From NCBI GenBank assembly GCA_003342895.1, contig PTFA01000316.1, positions 128,161-192,160 on the forward strand: a stretch of DNA of 64,000 bases, written 5' to 3'. Position numbers and translations under genes: made by a program. Origin of the DNA: Casuarius casuarius. Its lineage: Eukaryota; Chordata; Aves; Casuariiformes; Casuariidae. Under the pieces are notes generated by a model, which saw only the letters and a list, made by a program, of their open reading frames with translations, searched no databases and was not told the origin of the DNA. Positions 41,301 to 53,448 of this stretch are shown piece by piece; positions within the stretch are counted from its first letter, which is position 1, and each line of letters starts with the position of its first letter.

Positions 41301-42322
41301 CAGATACTATATATACCATTTATTGATATGTAAGCCAATAAAGACTCTATTCAATAGTATAGTTTCTATTCCTATATATTTCTGGCATGATACTGAGATG
41401 TCTGAAGACACTTTACAATTAGCACATTCACAATTTAAATGTCTTATTGCAAGCTACATACTTGAATATTACACTAATTTGAAATAAGCATGGAAAAACT
41501 GATATTAGGAAATGTATCTTCATCGGTATAAAACCTGATTGTGTGTGACTCCAGTTCTGTGTACATACTGACTTTTGACAAGCCCTTTGTTGAAAAATCA
41601 GAGCAATACAGTTTACTATTGAACCACTGTAACCACTGTTACAGGTTGCCTAAGGAAAGCATAAAAACTATCATTTGAAGCTTAAGAACATGTTGAATAT
41701 CTATCAAGGGTGGGATACAAGTGACGATTATTTCTCTACAGCCCTGCTAGCTCTACTTTTATGATACCTTGATGGGCTCTGCTTTAGTAATTTGACAACA
41801 TTCTTCTTGTCGCCATTCTTACTTATCAGATGTTGATCTGTTTTTGGATTGGTTTGGAGGAACCAAAGTCAAGATTAGGGAGAATGCTGAGGGAAAGTGT
41901 CTTGCTATTATGAAGTTCTTGAATTTAGAGTCTTTGCAGGAAAGTTGGATTAAACTTGTCCAGGAAAGTGGATTTTTAGTGCTTGCTGCTTATTGATCAA
42001 ATGTACTAGATATCAGTTTTTTGATATCTTAGAAGTAGGTGGCTTAGGACTGAGAAAAATTCCATAACATGGTGANAGTATTTAATGGCCATGGGCAACT
42101 GACATCGCATACTGTAATAGAAATAGCATAGCCAAGTTGTGTCAAAGAGTTAGTTTGAAGAATCATGGACAGAGACTGCAAGTGTCTGTCATTAATGTTG
42201 CCTACTCGCTTATATTATTAGACCAAGTTTTCAGTTTCTTACTCTGCCAGATTAAGCCTTCCAGGTTGAATATTCCCTTCTCAAGATGCACATTTTGAGC
42301 TTTTGAAGTGAATTGCAACTTC

Positions 42323-42344
42323 TTATTATTATTATTATTATTAT
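42323..42344. repeat. (TTA)7 microsatellite
   Basis: Seven TTA units plus one base, ending 17 bp before repeat copy A. An A/T-rich microsatellite next to a repeat end could be that element's tail or its target. Confidence 0.9.
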
Positions 42345-42360
42345 AGATATGCACTACAAT

Positions 42361-42797
42361 AGGCCTTAATGGCCCTAACCCTAACATTTAATGACCCTGC
42401 CTGGCCTCTCCTGGGGCTTCCACACACCCCTCCCATCCAGGGGATCGATTTAAGCTCAGACCTGGGCCTTCAGCCCCTTGCTGAACGACGTTGTAGGAGA
42501 GCGACTTCCCAGCTTGACCTCAGCCCTGCCTCATTACTGAGGGCTTTCCTGATGATCACTGGGCTGTGTCTGACACTGATTACCGTCATTGGACCTGATC
42601 CTGACTCCTGTTCCCAGCTCGACCTCATCACTATGAGCCTGCCTGAGGGTCTGGACTCTCAGCGAACCCTGGCTTCCCCCCCTGCCCCTTCCTCTCTAGG
42701 TCTGCCCTGCTCAACTCACTTGGGTACTGCAGGATGAGGTCCTGGCTGTTGAGGCCCCTGCCCTGGTGTCCCTGTTATCACGTTCGGCTCCAGGCTC
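42361..42797 (-). repeat. unclassified GC-rich interspersed repeat, copy A
   Basis: A sharply bounded GC-rich block in AT-rich intron. Its start (GGCCTTAATGGCCC) and first 130 bp match copy B at 53213. Its reverse complement matches copy C at 62045 at ordered anchors, including a shared 16-mer TCCTGCAGTACCCAAG. The reverse-complement orientation is taken as sense by comparison with copy C. A 122-residue open frame across the + strand is a by-product of the GC content. It is not CR1; a degraded LTR or non-autonomous element is possible. Confidence 0.65.
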
Positions 42798-45700
42798 CCC
42801 ATCCTCTAGGCAAGCAGCCAGCCCTCACTGATCTCTGAAAGTTTTGGCTCAGGCCATCAAATTTTAACAGAGATCCGACTTTTCTGGTCATGTGCCATGC
42901 GTAGAAGTCTGTCACACCCTGCTGTGTTAAGCTTTGAAAAAGTCGCATCATACCAGGAGCATGCAAGCTCAGATAAACAGTTATGTCTGAAGCTTTTGTA
43001 TTCAAAGTATTTTATATCACATCATGTTGTATGACAGGAAAGAATATTTGCTATTAATAGAGAATAACTAAACAGATTTTTCCACAGGTTTATAGAGAGA
43101 AATCCATATTTTTCCTAATATGCTTGCTCCCATCTGCCTAATGAGGTGTATGGTGAGGCAGGATATTGGAACTGGATGGGTGTCTCCTCAGCGTTATCTG
43201 ATCCTTTGCATAGTATTGCCAGGGTAAGGAGGGATCCTTCTGGTCCCAGTGAAGAGAGGCTGAGAAGTAGACCCCAGGTGCATTTAGGATGCCAGGTATG
43301 GGGGAAAATGTTGCAGGGGAGAGACTTCTGTTCTGTGAGGGATCTAGACGAATCCAGATCTGGTCTAAAAGTTGAAGATTTGCATTTAATAGGCACACAC
43401 CAGAATCAAAGGCTCTGAGAAATGAAAAGTGGGATGAAGCAGGATGAGGAAAATTAAACCGGAACAGAGTTTAGGGAAGAGTACAGCAGGGGGATAAGGC
43501 AGAGGAGCCAGGTAACCCTATTATTCCCTGCCTACAACTGGATGACCAATGGTAAAAGTTGAAAATACTCACTGATACTGGGTATTCAGTTTTAGAAATC
43601 TAGGACTAATTGTTGAAAGCACAGATCTCACTGGCTTCATTTGCTTCTATGAGTAGTCACTGTATGTCAGTTCCTGCAATACCATCTGGTTATTATAATC
43701 TTTGCGTATCTGGATAGCTGTAGAGAAGAACAAGAAACAGTGAATACCTGGCAAGTATTCAAATGAATCTTTACAGTAGAATTAGGCTGCAGAAACTGAT
43801 ACAGTACCGTTGGGTTGCCCTCAGCTGTTTTTATAAGCAGATATTTCTCTTCATGATGCTCATCTTGCAAGTTATGAAACTGCGTTGGTCCTGTAGACAA
43901 CAGCGTTCCTCTCCACACAAACACTGCTTATCCCTAGAGCAGTTTAGAAATGAAATGGCCATGAAACTGAAGTTGTGTAATAGCACGTTTGTACAAGGAG
44001 TAAGCCAGTTATAGCTTAGATGCAGTCAGCTGAAGGCTTCTCAGAACTCCAGGGAAAGGAAATTTTGGTTTTCCACAGATGAAAACAAAGCCTATCTTCT
44101 CCTTATTCTTGGAAGAAACAAGTTCAGTCTTGTGTTGAGGTTCAGAGACATATTGCAAACAGGCATGGTATTTTCTCTCCCTTCACCATCTTCTGCTTCT
44201 CACCATCTGAGCTTCTGTAGGCGACTTTGACTCCTGCCTTGAGCACCCTCCTTTCTTTTGGTACTCTTCTTCTTCTCCATTTCCTAAGTTTATATTCCAC
44301 CTAACTCACATCCCTAAGCACGGTAGTTTCCCAAAATACAGCCTTTACCTCCTGCTCTCAGCACGTCCTTGCTTTAGCAAGTCATCCTGATCACCGTTCA
44401 CCAGTGCAGATATGGGAAGGGTTTTCTTAACAGTTACTGCTACTTCCTGCCAAAAACTGTTGCAGCCTAGTTTAGCTATCCCTAGCAAATGACTAATTTA
44501 CTTTTGCATTAAACTGACTTTGTAAAATAATAGTAGTTTTTCAATGCAATTGTTATAATAAACCAGAGAATTTCGATGAAAATACATTGGTGGAAGTTAT
44601 AGACTTCTCATTTGTCTTATCAGTCATGGCTCACAAAAATACATTCATCTGAACAGGAGTAATTTCTGCTGTCACATCGGAAGTGAAGCCTGTGTCTTGC
44701 CATGATCCATCCTGATGCAAACTCCTTTTGTCTTGAAAAGATTTGAGGGTTTTTGACTTTCTCTATTACTTTAGAAATTATTTAACAATACTGTTGGTCA
44801 TTATGAGGAAGTCTTTCCTTGCTCATATGTGATAATGTGCACAGGAATTAGTCCTGACTGCTCTTTTTGTTGTCTGCCAGCTTCTGAAGGCCTAGCATAA
44901 AAGGAAACATCTTCACGGTGCTGCTGCAACTGTGACTGCTCTGTAGCAGAAACTGAGCTATGCATTCCTCGATACTCAAGGATATCAAGTATCATAAGTG
45001 TCTGGGAAGTATTATTAATATATTTAGTTGAATTCCAGGAATGTCATAAATGAACACAGTTTTGTTTCCACAGGCATCTCACAATTTGATAGCAACACGC
45101 TTTGAAAGCTAATGTTATATCCTCTCTAGGCATGTTGCCGCTTCAGCAGTTAAGTGAAGATTTTATGGGTTTTAGTATGTTAAACTTAAAAGGGTCTTTT
45201 AAATCCCTTGTGCTTTCAGCTCATACTAGACGTAGTCTCGGTTGCTGCTAATTGTGAATATTTTGTCTACTTCTGACTTCCCACTACCCCTTTTATTTTC
45301 ACCTCATGCCTCCACACTGCTCATTTGCAAGAACAAAGATTTAATTTAAGAAAACAAAGACTTTTGCACTCTGCGCTCTACTTTTACATTTTCTGTAGAG
45401 CAATATCGCCCTATTCCCCAGGTATAGAGAAAGAAAATACAGTAACACTTTTACATTTATATCTGCTCTTGAAACAACTAGACTAACATTAAATTGTTAT
45501 ATCTTGTTTTCATTCAAGTTTTCCTTCTGCATCTTATTTTGCAAATCTTCACCATAAATGTTATCACACAGACTTCTATGAATGTATTTGCAACAAGATT
45601 AGCATCAGAGTGAAAAGTGAAATTTGTCTAATTCCAAATGTCTTATGATCTGAGAATTACTTTAAGTTCTCCAAATAGCTAGTGATTTCCTTGACTGCTG

Positions 45701-45889
45701 CTCACGAGAGGCTGGTGGGAACCAGTGACTGCCATGAAAGGAATGTCTCCAGTTCAGATAGATAAAAAAGCTTCAGAGCTTCTCAGGGGGAAAAAAAAAA
45801 AAGAAAAATCATATAACCAAAATGTTTGGTAAAAGTGTTCTAGTTTCAGCGAGTGCTTCAGCTAGCTTCAGTGCTTTCTTCAAGCAATA

Positions 45890-46270
45890 ACCTACCTCCT
45901 CCCTAAAAAAAGCAGGCAGTTTTCCAGCTACAGGAGAACTGACTTCCTAGCCAGCTCCGTGGTTCCTGCTCCTGCCTCCTGCAGCAGCCTCCTTGCTGGG
46001 TTAGAGCACTGTGAAGCCCACGCTGGCAATAACCTTTCCTCCTCAGGGTCTGATGCCAACCTGACTGAGCCACCCTGCTTTAGGTTAGGCCTGCAAGGAA
46101 GGAGTGGAGGAAGGCAGCGTTGCCAAGATACCAGTGCTGGCTGCAAGCAGGGTGGCTGTAGCAGCCCAGAGAGTGGCAGTCCCAGCAGGAGCTTCCCCTC
46201 TCTTCTCAGCCATCCCGTGGCTGCAGGTTTCCTTTCCCAGTCTCGGGCCCTGTGTAGGGAATGTCACGCA
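45890..46270. other. GC-rich block of unknown origin
   Basis: GC-richer than its neighbours. It holds most of the longest open frame in the window (45959-46528, + strand, 189 codons), which has no recognisable domain and runs from GC-rich into AT-rich sequence without any compositional sign of selection. No splice structure or repeat family was recognised. Confidence 0.4.
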
Positions 46271-49200
46271 AACAGTTATACGGATGTTTTAGTTTTGTTC
46301 CTTCTCTCCTTCTGTCACCTCGTTTGTCCCCGGTCTCCCAGGGTAAAAAGAGAGACATTAATTCTTTATTTTTGGCTCAGGTTTATGGGTTTACTGAATG
46401 TTATGCATATATGTATCTTTGAAATGAGCCTACTGTTGTTGCATCAGGGATTTAACTACTTGTACTTATGTGATGCTACACTCCAAAGCCAAGGAGTTGC
46501 CAGTGCTGGAATACCTTCCTGTGCATAAATTGAGATATATATGGCTGGAATAATGTAAAGCAGCTGATCATTCCTTTTTACTAATTATTATGAAGTTTGA
46601 TTGTTTCTAAAAAGCAGTTTGTAAGTAGTATTTTAATATTAACCCGTTCAAACCACTTCAGCCAGATAAAATACCGTCATTTAAACAACACTGATCTGGA
46701 AGCATTGGTCTGTACTGAATCACTTGTCAAAATGCTGGACTAGTAGATGTTGAACATCATAAGAATTTTCTTCATTACAGTCGTAGGACTGAACCAATTA
46801 TAATCAATGCTTCGTAGCTCAGCTATCCAATTTTCTTCTAGTTCATTAACAGAGAGCTGTGACAGATCTTGGGGAATTCATAGCCAAATAATTTGTNAAT
46901 GAGATGTAGTGTATGTAAATTGATAAATGTAGTTGTTAGGAGGAAATAATCATTGTAAGTTGCTGATGAGAACAGAATACCCTGTAATAATTTGAAGTAA
47001 TCACCACCTCCACTTTCTAGGATAGTCTGCTAAATATATTACATCAGAATATATTGTATTTTCCTTCCTAGTGGTATATAAACCTCCGGACATAAATATC
47101 TTCATATATGAAAGCTTTTACAAAAAGCAAAAGCTTTAAATTTTCTCTGTTCAGTCATTGTTAATCCTATAGAAGAAACAAGCAAAAGCAGTATAGCTCC
47201 ACATGCCTGCACAATGGTATTTATAAATCTGCTCTTGAAAAGGGAGGAGTAGCTTATGCAGTAAATTACAGAAGTCAGTCTGAAAGAGCTTCTGTAGCAG
47301 CATTTACACTTGTCAGAATTTTTTTCTGGTTTAAAAAAAATACTCAAAGCTGAAAGAAAAATGTAGTACTTTTGTTCTGTTATTGGCTATTCTTCTGTCA
47401 TTCATCTCATCCCCCTTTTCTTTCCTCTAGACTTTCCTCCCCCAGTATTTTTAATTAGTGCTGTAATTAAGAAGTCACATTTACATGCGAAGTTAAACAC
47501 TTTCAAGGCATTCAGCTTTCTTGAGCCTTTATTTTTAGCTCTAACCAAAAGCTTTAGAAATAGCAAGCAGTTGTGTGTTACTCTCCTTACCACTCCAAAA
47601 ATCTGACTTTACTACAGCTCAGCTTTGTTCTTATTCTGAACTGTTGTTTAAATCCATATAAACATCGCTTCAGCCACCTTTATTAATAAATCTTAGTGTT
47701 ATCAGCTAGTACATGAAGAATTAACCAAAAATCTTTTTCATGCCTTCTGCTTTAATTTTTACATTGATTCTCACTTAAGGCCCTTAGATTTTGTCTTTAC
47801 TGATCCATTTTGCAGTGAAAGGAGCAAAATACCAAAAAAGTATCAGGTAATGCTTATAAATGTATTCACTTTAGTGGTCCTGCTATACACAACCATTTCA
47901 AGATTCAGTTTTCTGCTACTGCAGCGAGGTGCTGATAATACATTACTTTGTTCCTTTGCAACTACATTTTGATGTCATTCTGTATTCAGCTTTAAAAAAA
48001 ACAACAAGAAAAAGGGATATTCATGTAGTTACAATAAATGTCCTTATTCACATTATTAAAAGACTCTGTGGAATGAATCTCCTAACATCAACGATGTTTA
48101 AATAATCATGGTTTTGATTCCTTAATGAGTAGAATTTAAAGAAGGCCCTGTAACTTACATAATGTAACCCTTATCAGGGTTTTCATTATTTAAAGCTTTT
48201 GCTGCGAATGTAGGCTATGGATGATTTTTGTTTTCTTTAAAATAATGCAGAATATAAACAGTGAAGAGATATAAATGTGACTAGTCTTTTAGAAAGATTA
48301 TGGTTAATTTATAGCTTGTGTTGTCATGATGACATTTAGTGAGAAACAGAACTACAGCTACCTGAGTATTTTAAAAGTGGGATGTCATTAATTAGGTATG
48401 CAACAAGCCTGCTGTACAATTTTTGGATATACTCTTTTTTCACTTTATCCTTTTAGAATTTAAGGCTATGGTAAGTGATGTTAGGCGGTAGTATTGCTAA
48501 ATAGTCTTAATCTAATCCAATGATTAAGATAGGATTTTAAAGATTTATTTTGTTTTTGTATTTAAATTGTATAGGAGTACATTGTTTTGATGTTACTATT
48601 TTGATGTTCCTAGCTGGAGTATCTTTATTGTAGCCTATGAAATATAATGGTCGGTATCTTTCATCAAGGAAACTATGACAAAACATTTCCCATTTATTAT
48701 ATGATGTAAGATGAGCTATAACACAGAGCAGATAGATTGATAGTAGGATCAGGACTGGTTACACTAGGACAGACAGTAACTGAATGACCTTGCAAAGAGC
48801 AGGACCTCCCTGCCCCAGTGCAGCATGACCAGTCACATTGACACCTTCTTGCTTTACAAACCCCCAGCAGGCAGCCATGTGCCGTAATTCTGAGCTGCCG
48901 TTTTGTTTCTTATTCAACGTAGTTGATGGTGTAAACGAGGAGTAATTGTCATTAATCTGCAATATGCGCTTTTTTTGGCATAAAACATGACTTGGTATTG
49001 TTAATGTCCTTTTCTGGCCTTCTTGAAATCGAACGTTTCCTACTTCCATATTTTGTTAGCATTTCAGTCCTGATTTAGCTTATTGTCATATCTACAGCTA
49101 CTCTTTCTCTTCCTCCTTTTCTTTTTTACTGATACTAGAATAGTGTTGGTCTTTTGATGAGCAGTGATCTATTCCTTGTGACTCAAGTTTTTTGCCTCTC

Positions 49201-50694
49201 TGAAACGATTGACTATGTAAATAATTTATTTCACCAGAGTAATGTCATAATCATGAGTTTCAAGACTCAAGCGTCCTGAAGTCTTCATAAGTGCAATTCT
49301 TCACCAGTTAACCCTTTCTAAAAAATATGATGCATCTAAAATTTTATTCTCCTCTGAAGAGAGATTTTCTTTCTCTCTGCAGCATCTCTGGTTCTCAGCT
49401 GCTCTAGGAGTAGATGTGGGACTTTCCGAGCTACTCTATTCAGTTAAGTCAGGACCCCTTTCTCACCTTCTCTTTGGGCTTTTGGAGGTCTCTCACTTTC
49501 TGCTTCTATAGTAATAATTGCTGTGTGTACTTCAGCTTTAGCATCACTTCATGAGGATGAAAAATATGTACAGTCTCTTATGTACTCCAGTAACGTATGC
49601 CATTCAATAATACTTCCCAGGTCAGAATCTGGGGCTGCAAGACTAGAAGTAGCAAAGTTTGGAAAAGATTATACACTTTCATAGATGCTTGCACTCCGTA
49701 AGTGAATAAAGTACTTCCATGAAGGTCTGTCAGAAATATTACATGCTATATTTCTTGGTAATAGCTATGAATAGAAGATTATATGCAAACACATGCACTT
49801 ATTTCAGCTGACATTTTATTCATTTCAATGAAATGTGCTTGCCTTCCTCCCTTAGGCTCCTTTGAAGAGCTCAGCCTAAAAGTATTGCACCAACATTGCT
49901 GAAGTTTCTGAAGTAATATATTCAAAAAATTAACTGTGATCGATTTTGACTGATGTTTAATTTTACTGCAGCCAAATCTCAAAGAGGAATATTGTGCAAT
50001 GTAACTTGTAAGCAGGAACACTTTTAATGGAAGATACAAATCCTGCAGCTGGTTTTTAATTTGATGACATCTCATTAATTGCAAAGGCATTGCTTTGGTA
50101 AAGAACTTAGAAAATGACCTTTGATTTCAGCCATTTAAATTGCTAGTGGAGCCGTTACATCATTCTTATGGAAAAGAACAGTGGGAGTAAAAATAAAGAT
50201 ATTAAATACAGGGTTAAAAGTACAGTCTGTACATTTACGTTAATTTTCATAGTTTTGGCAATATGTCCTTTGGCTTGCTATGACATGGTGAGAGCTTAAT
50301 CTCATAAAAACCTTATAGCATTTGTTTGACATTGGTCCTCATTTATAAGACTTAGTTGCAAGAGAATACAGAAGCTTTGAAAGACCCAATGCCATCTCAA
50401 CTAAATTTAAACTATCTATCTATTAAATTTCATGTTTTCTTTCGTGGAACTTCAGCCCCTTGCAAATCTGTAGAAATAAGATTTTGAAGAGTTTCAAGAA
50501 AGAAATTCAAGGTCATTTTCAAGTAGCAATTCAACCGTTTTTATATCAGAAAAGTGAAATCTTAATTGCTTTTGGTAACACAGCTTGCACAGAGATAAAT
50601 ACTGAAGTTTGACTTCTCTGTCGAATTGTCATGCTTCTTTTTAAAAGGATGGGGCCTAGATGCTGTACTCTATGGAGACAAGCTGATTTCCTTC

Positions 50695-50723
50695 TAAATG
50701 AGGTACATATGGTACCTCATTTA
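50695..50723. repeat. perfect 12-bp inverted repeat (hairpin)
   Basis: TAAATGAGGTAC at 50695-50706 and its exact complement GTACCTCATTTA at 50712-50723 are separated by ATATG. A 12-bp perfect stem with a 5-nt loop is unlikely at any given site by chance. It would fold well in the intron RNA or extrude as a cruciform. Confidence 0.9.
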
Positions 50724-50877
50724 CTGTAAAGTTGGAGACTTTTTAAAACCAGGATCTTTTAGGTCTATGTGTTTGCAATATGATAAGATGAAGCCTGATG
50801 GGAAAGATTCACCATCAACTACTGCTCAAAGAAAACTGGCCTATGGTTTTTGAAAATGAAACTTGCAATTAAGAAAT

Positions 50878-50893
50878 GGGGAGGGAGGGAGGG
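50878..50893 (+). other. G-quadruplex motif
   Basis: GGGGAGGGAGGGAGGG has four G-tracts with one-base loops, a strong G4 pattern on the sense strand of the CTNND2 intron. It continues as AAGGAAGGG. Confidence 0.8.
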
Positions 50894-53212
50894 AAGGAAG
50901 GGAAAATGAATGTGTAGCTAAGTTTCTTTACTTATTTGACATGACACTGTGTATAGTCAGTGTGACGTATTCTTCTCTCTTCCCACTGTCATCTAGATAG
51001 TCTTTTGGTAGCAACAGGGAGAAAAACTATTAAAATTAGGAAAAAAGATTCAAACATATGAGGGGAAACATACTCATATGGGAAATGTAGCATTTAAAAT
51101 GACATTGCTTGCTTTTTGAACTTTGTTCAAAATGCCTTCAAATGGCAATATATTTTTCATTGCTTTGTTTTTTCTAAAACAAAGCTCATGCTTCAAAAAA
51201 GAAATCTAGGGAAAATGAGTGTTAAACCACATTCACTATATTATTAGAAATTCTAGCAATAGTAGGAGACTTTAGAGTATTACTATAATAAGAGATGTCT
51301 TACTCCTCAAATTCAATTTGCTTCAACATTGAAGCATATGAGATTTTTCCTATTTCAGCTAAACTCATAAGCTACAGAATAATTATTGAAGGAAAAGTAG
51401 TTTACATAAATAGTTGCCTTTTTTGTTTCCCAGGATCAAAATTGTGCTTTTAATTAATGAAAGTAACGGCAGATGTTTCCTTAAAAGGAAATTGTGACTC
51501 TTTCAGTGATTCCCAGATTTCCTCTGAGATTTTGACCATGCAGTAACTAAAACAATCTAAAGATTCAGATGTCCCAAATAAATTATAACTGTCAAAGACT
51601 GTGCTCAGTTACATTCAAACTTATGACATTTTGAATACTATGAATTGCTCTACTTATTAAAAAATACTATGTTTAAACTGTTTTCTTAATTAAAAAATAC
51701 AAACTAAAATTATATTATTTAAGGGATGGTTTTTAATTACTAATATTTCAAGCGTAGACTTTTAGGATACCTTTTTCTTAATTTCCTAAGTCATGTGGTA
51801 GTTTGGAGAGAAAGCTGAGTTTCTACCCTGCAGAGTCTGAACACATTGAAACTAAGTGCACGCTGAAAATTAAGTATAAGCCTAAATGATAGTCTGATTT
51901 GAAGATAGTGCGGTCAGCTACTTACAGATTTCTGTGGTCATTGGCTGTACCTACAATGCAGGGCCATTATGGCCCATTGCACTTCTCCACCAATTGTCCA
52001 GCTGTGGGCTCCTAGGTGGTCTTGTTGCAGCTCCATCACTTTCCATTTATCCAAGTGTCTTTCAAAAGGAAACCAATATGTGCAGGGTCATAGTGCACAC
52101 CCAGATCTCGTGCAAACATGCAGTCAATTTGTAATCAGTCTCAACAGTTTGGAAGTACTCCAAGGTCCACAAGTTCTGATATACCATGTTTCTATTTTTG
52201 TGGGCATCTACAACTGTTCTTAAGCATTTAACTGGTATTTATTGTCTGGAAAATACTAAAATCTCTCCTAACATCAAACCATGATAAGAACACAAACTTC
52301 TTTTTGGTTCTTATTCCACTTAAGACTGATGAGTTTTTTTATTATTTCAATCTACATTTTGCACTTGAAACTTTGAGTTATTCCTATAATAAAAAATAAC
52401 AGTAACAGTTACTGTACTACATCAAGATACCAGTCATTGGTCCCTGGTACATCAGATAACTGTGTTACTAACATATAAATGGTGTTCGGAAAAGATCTCT
52501 TTTCTGTGGAAGCTCCTGACTGTACATATATGGCCTTGACAGACATTTTCAAAGAGTATATTTAAATAAGAAGAGCTATATCAAATGAAAAGGCCAGGAA
52601 CTATTTGATCAGGATTGTTTAAGTGTTCTCTAAAATAATTAAGCATGAAAAGCTTCTCTGAATATATTCCAGAGTTTTACCTGTAGAAAATATGTATTGC
52701 CTCCCTGATAGACAGTGTTGCCAATTTTTTGCCCAGTTTTGCATGCAAGTGACAATGTGTTTGGTCTTTCTGAGCCTTGTAGGAGATGGCTGCACCTGCA
52801 GACTGCCTATGAGAGTGACAGTGATGGAGAACTGGCTTTTGAGTTTTCTTATGTTACTCCGTAAATGTATAGGCAGGTTGTGTTTGAAATGAATGTGTCA
52901 ACATTACGTTGCTATACACTGATATCTATAATGTCACTTCCATTTCCTTACCCCACCCGGAACAATTTAAGTTAACTGTGACGGTATTCTTTTTCTGCTG
53001 TCAACATAATATTGTTACAGCATTCAGTGGCCAATGGTAATAAACTAAGGTAGACCTTGGGCACCCTTGCTATCACCCTGGAAGATAAATTTCCAAATTG
53101 AGCAATTAGTAATGCTCAGTTTCTAGTAAGCTTTCCCTGCCTGTCCTGTGGACCGACATTCAGCTGGAAAATGCCCGCATGACGCTAAGACTGAAAGTCA
53201 GGGTCCCAAGTG

Positions 53213-53375
53213 CACAAATAGGCATTAATGGCCCAGACCAGCCTCACTTGGGGCCTCCACCTGCACCTTCTGCCCATGGGTTTGGGGGCTCCAGCTAAGC
53301 TCAGGCCTGAGCCCCTGGCCCTTGCTGAAGTTGTTGTAGGTGTACCTGTTTCCAGCCTGTCACTGCTCAGTGGTA
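53213..53375 (-). repeat. unclassified GC-rich interspersed repeat, copy B (partial)
   Basis: It aligns to the start of copy A. Shared elements in order are ATTAATGGCCC, a CCTGGGGC-type stretch (CTTGGGGCCTCCAC), TAAGCTCAGGCCTGAGCC, CTTGCTGAA and GTTGTAGG. The match fades after about 53375. Same orientation as copy A. Confidence 0.6.
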
Positions 53376-53402
53376 CTCCATCCGCTATCACTTTTGCATA
53401 GG

Positions 53403-53448
53403 TACAGTTCCTCTGTGTTACAGTTCCTCCTGTGTGTTCCTCTGCGTT
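53403..53448. repeat. imperfect tandem repeat, ~17-bp units
   Basis: TACAGTTCCTCTGTGT, TACAGTTCCTCCTGTGT, then a shortened GTTCCTCTGCGT, located just right of repeat copy B. Confidence 0.75.

Noticed and set aside
42373..42385. CCCTAACCCTAAC resembling vertebrate telomere repeat
   Set aside because: Only two units, inside repeat copy A; too short to call an interstitial telomeric sequence.
42369..42737. 122-codon open frame
   Set aside because: It lies wholly within repeat copy A and is explained by GC content; copies B and C do not preserve the frame.
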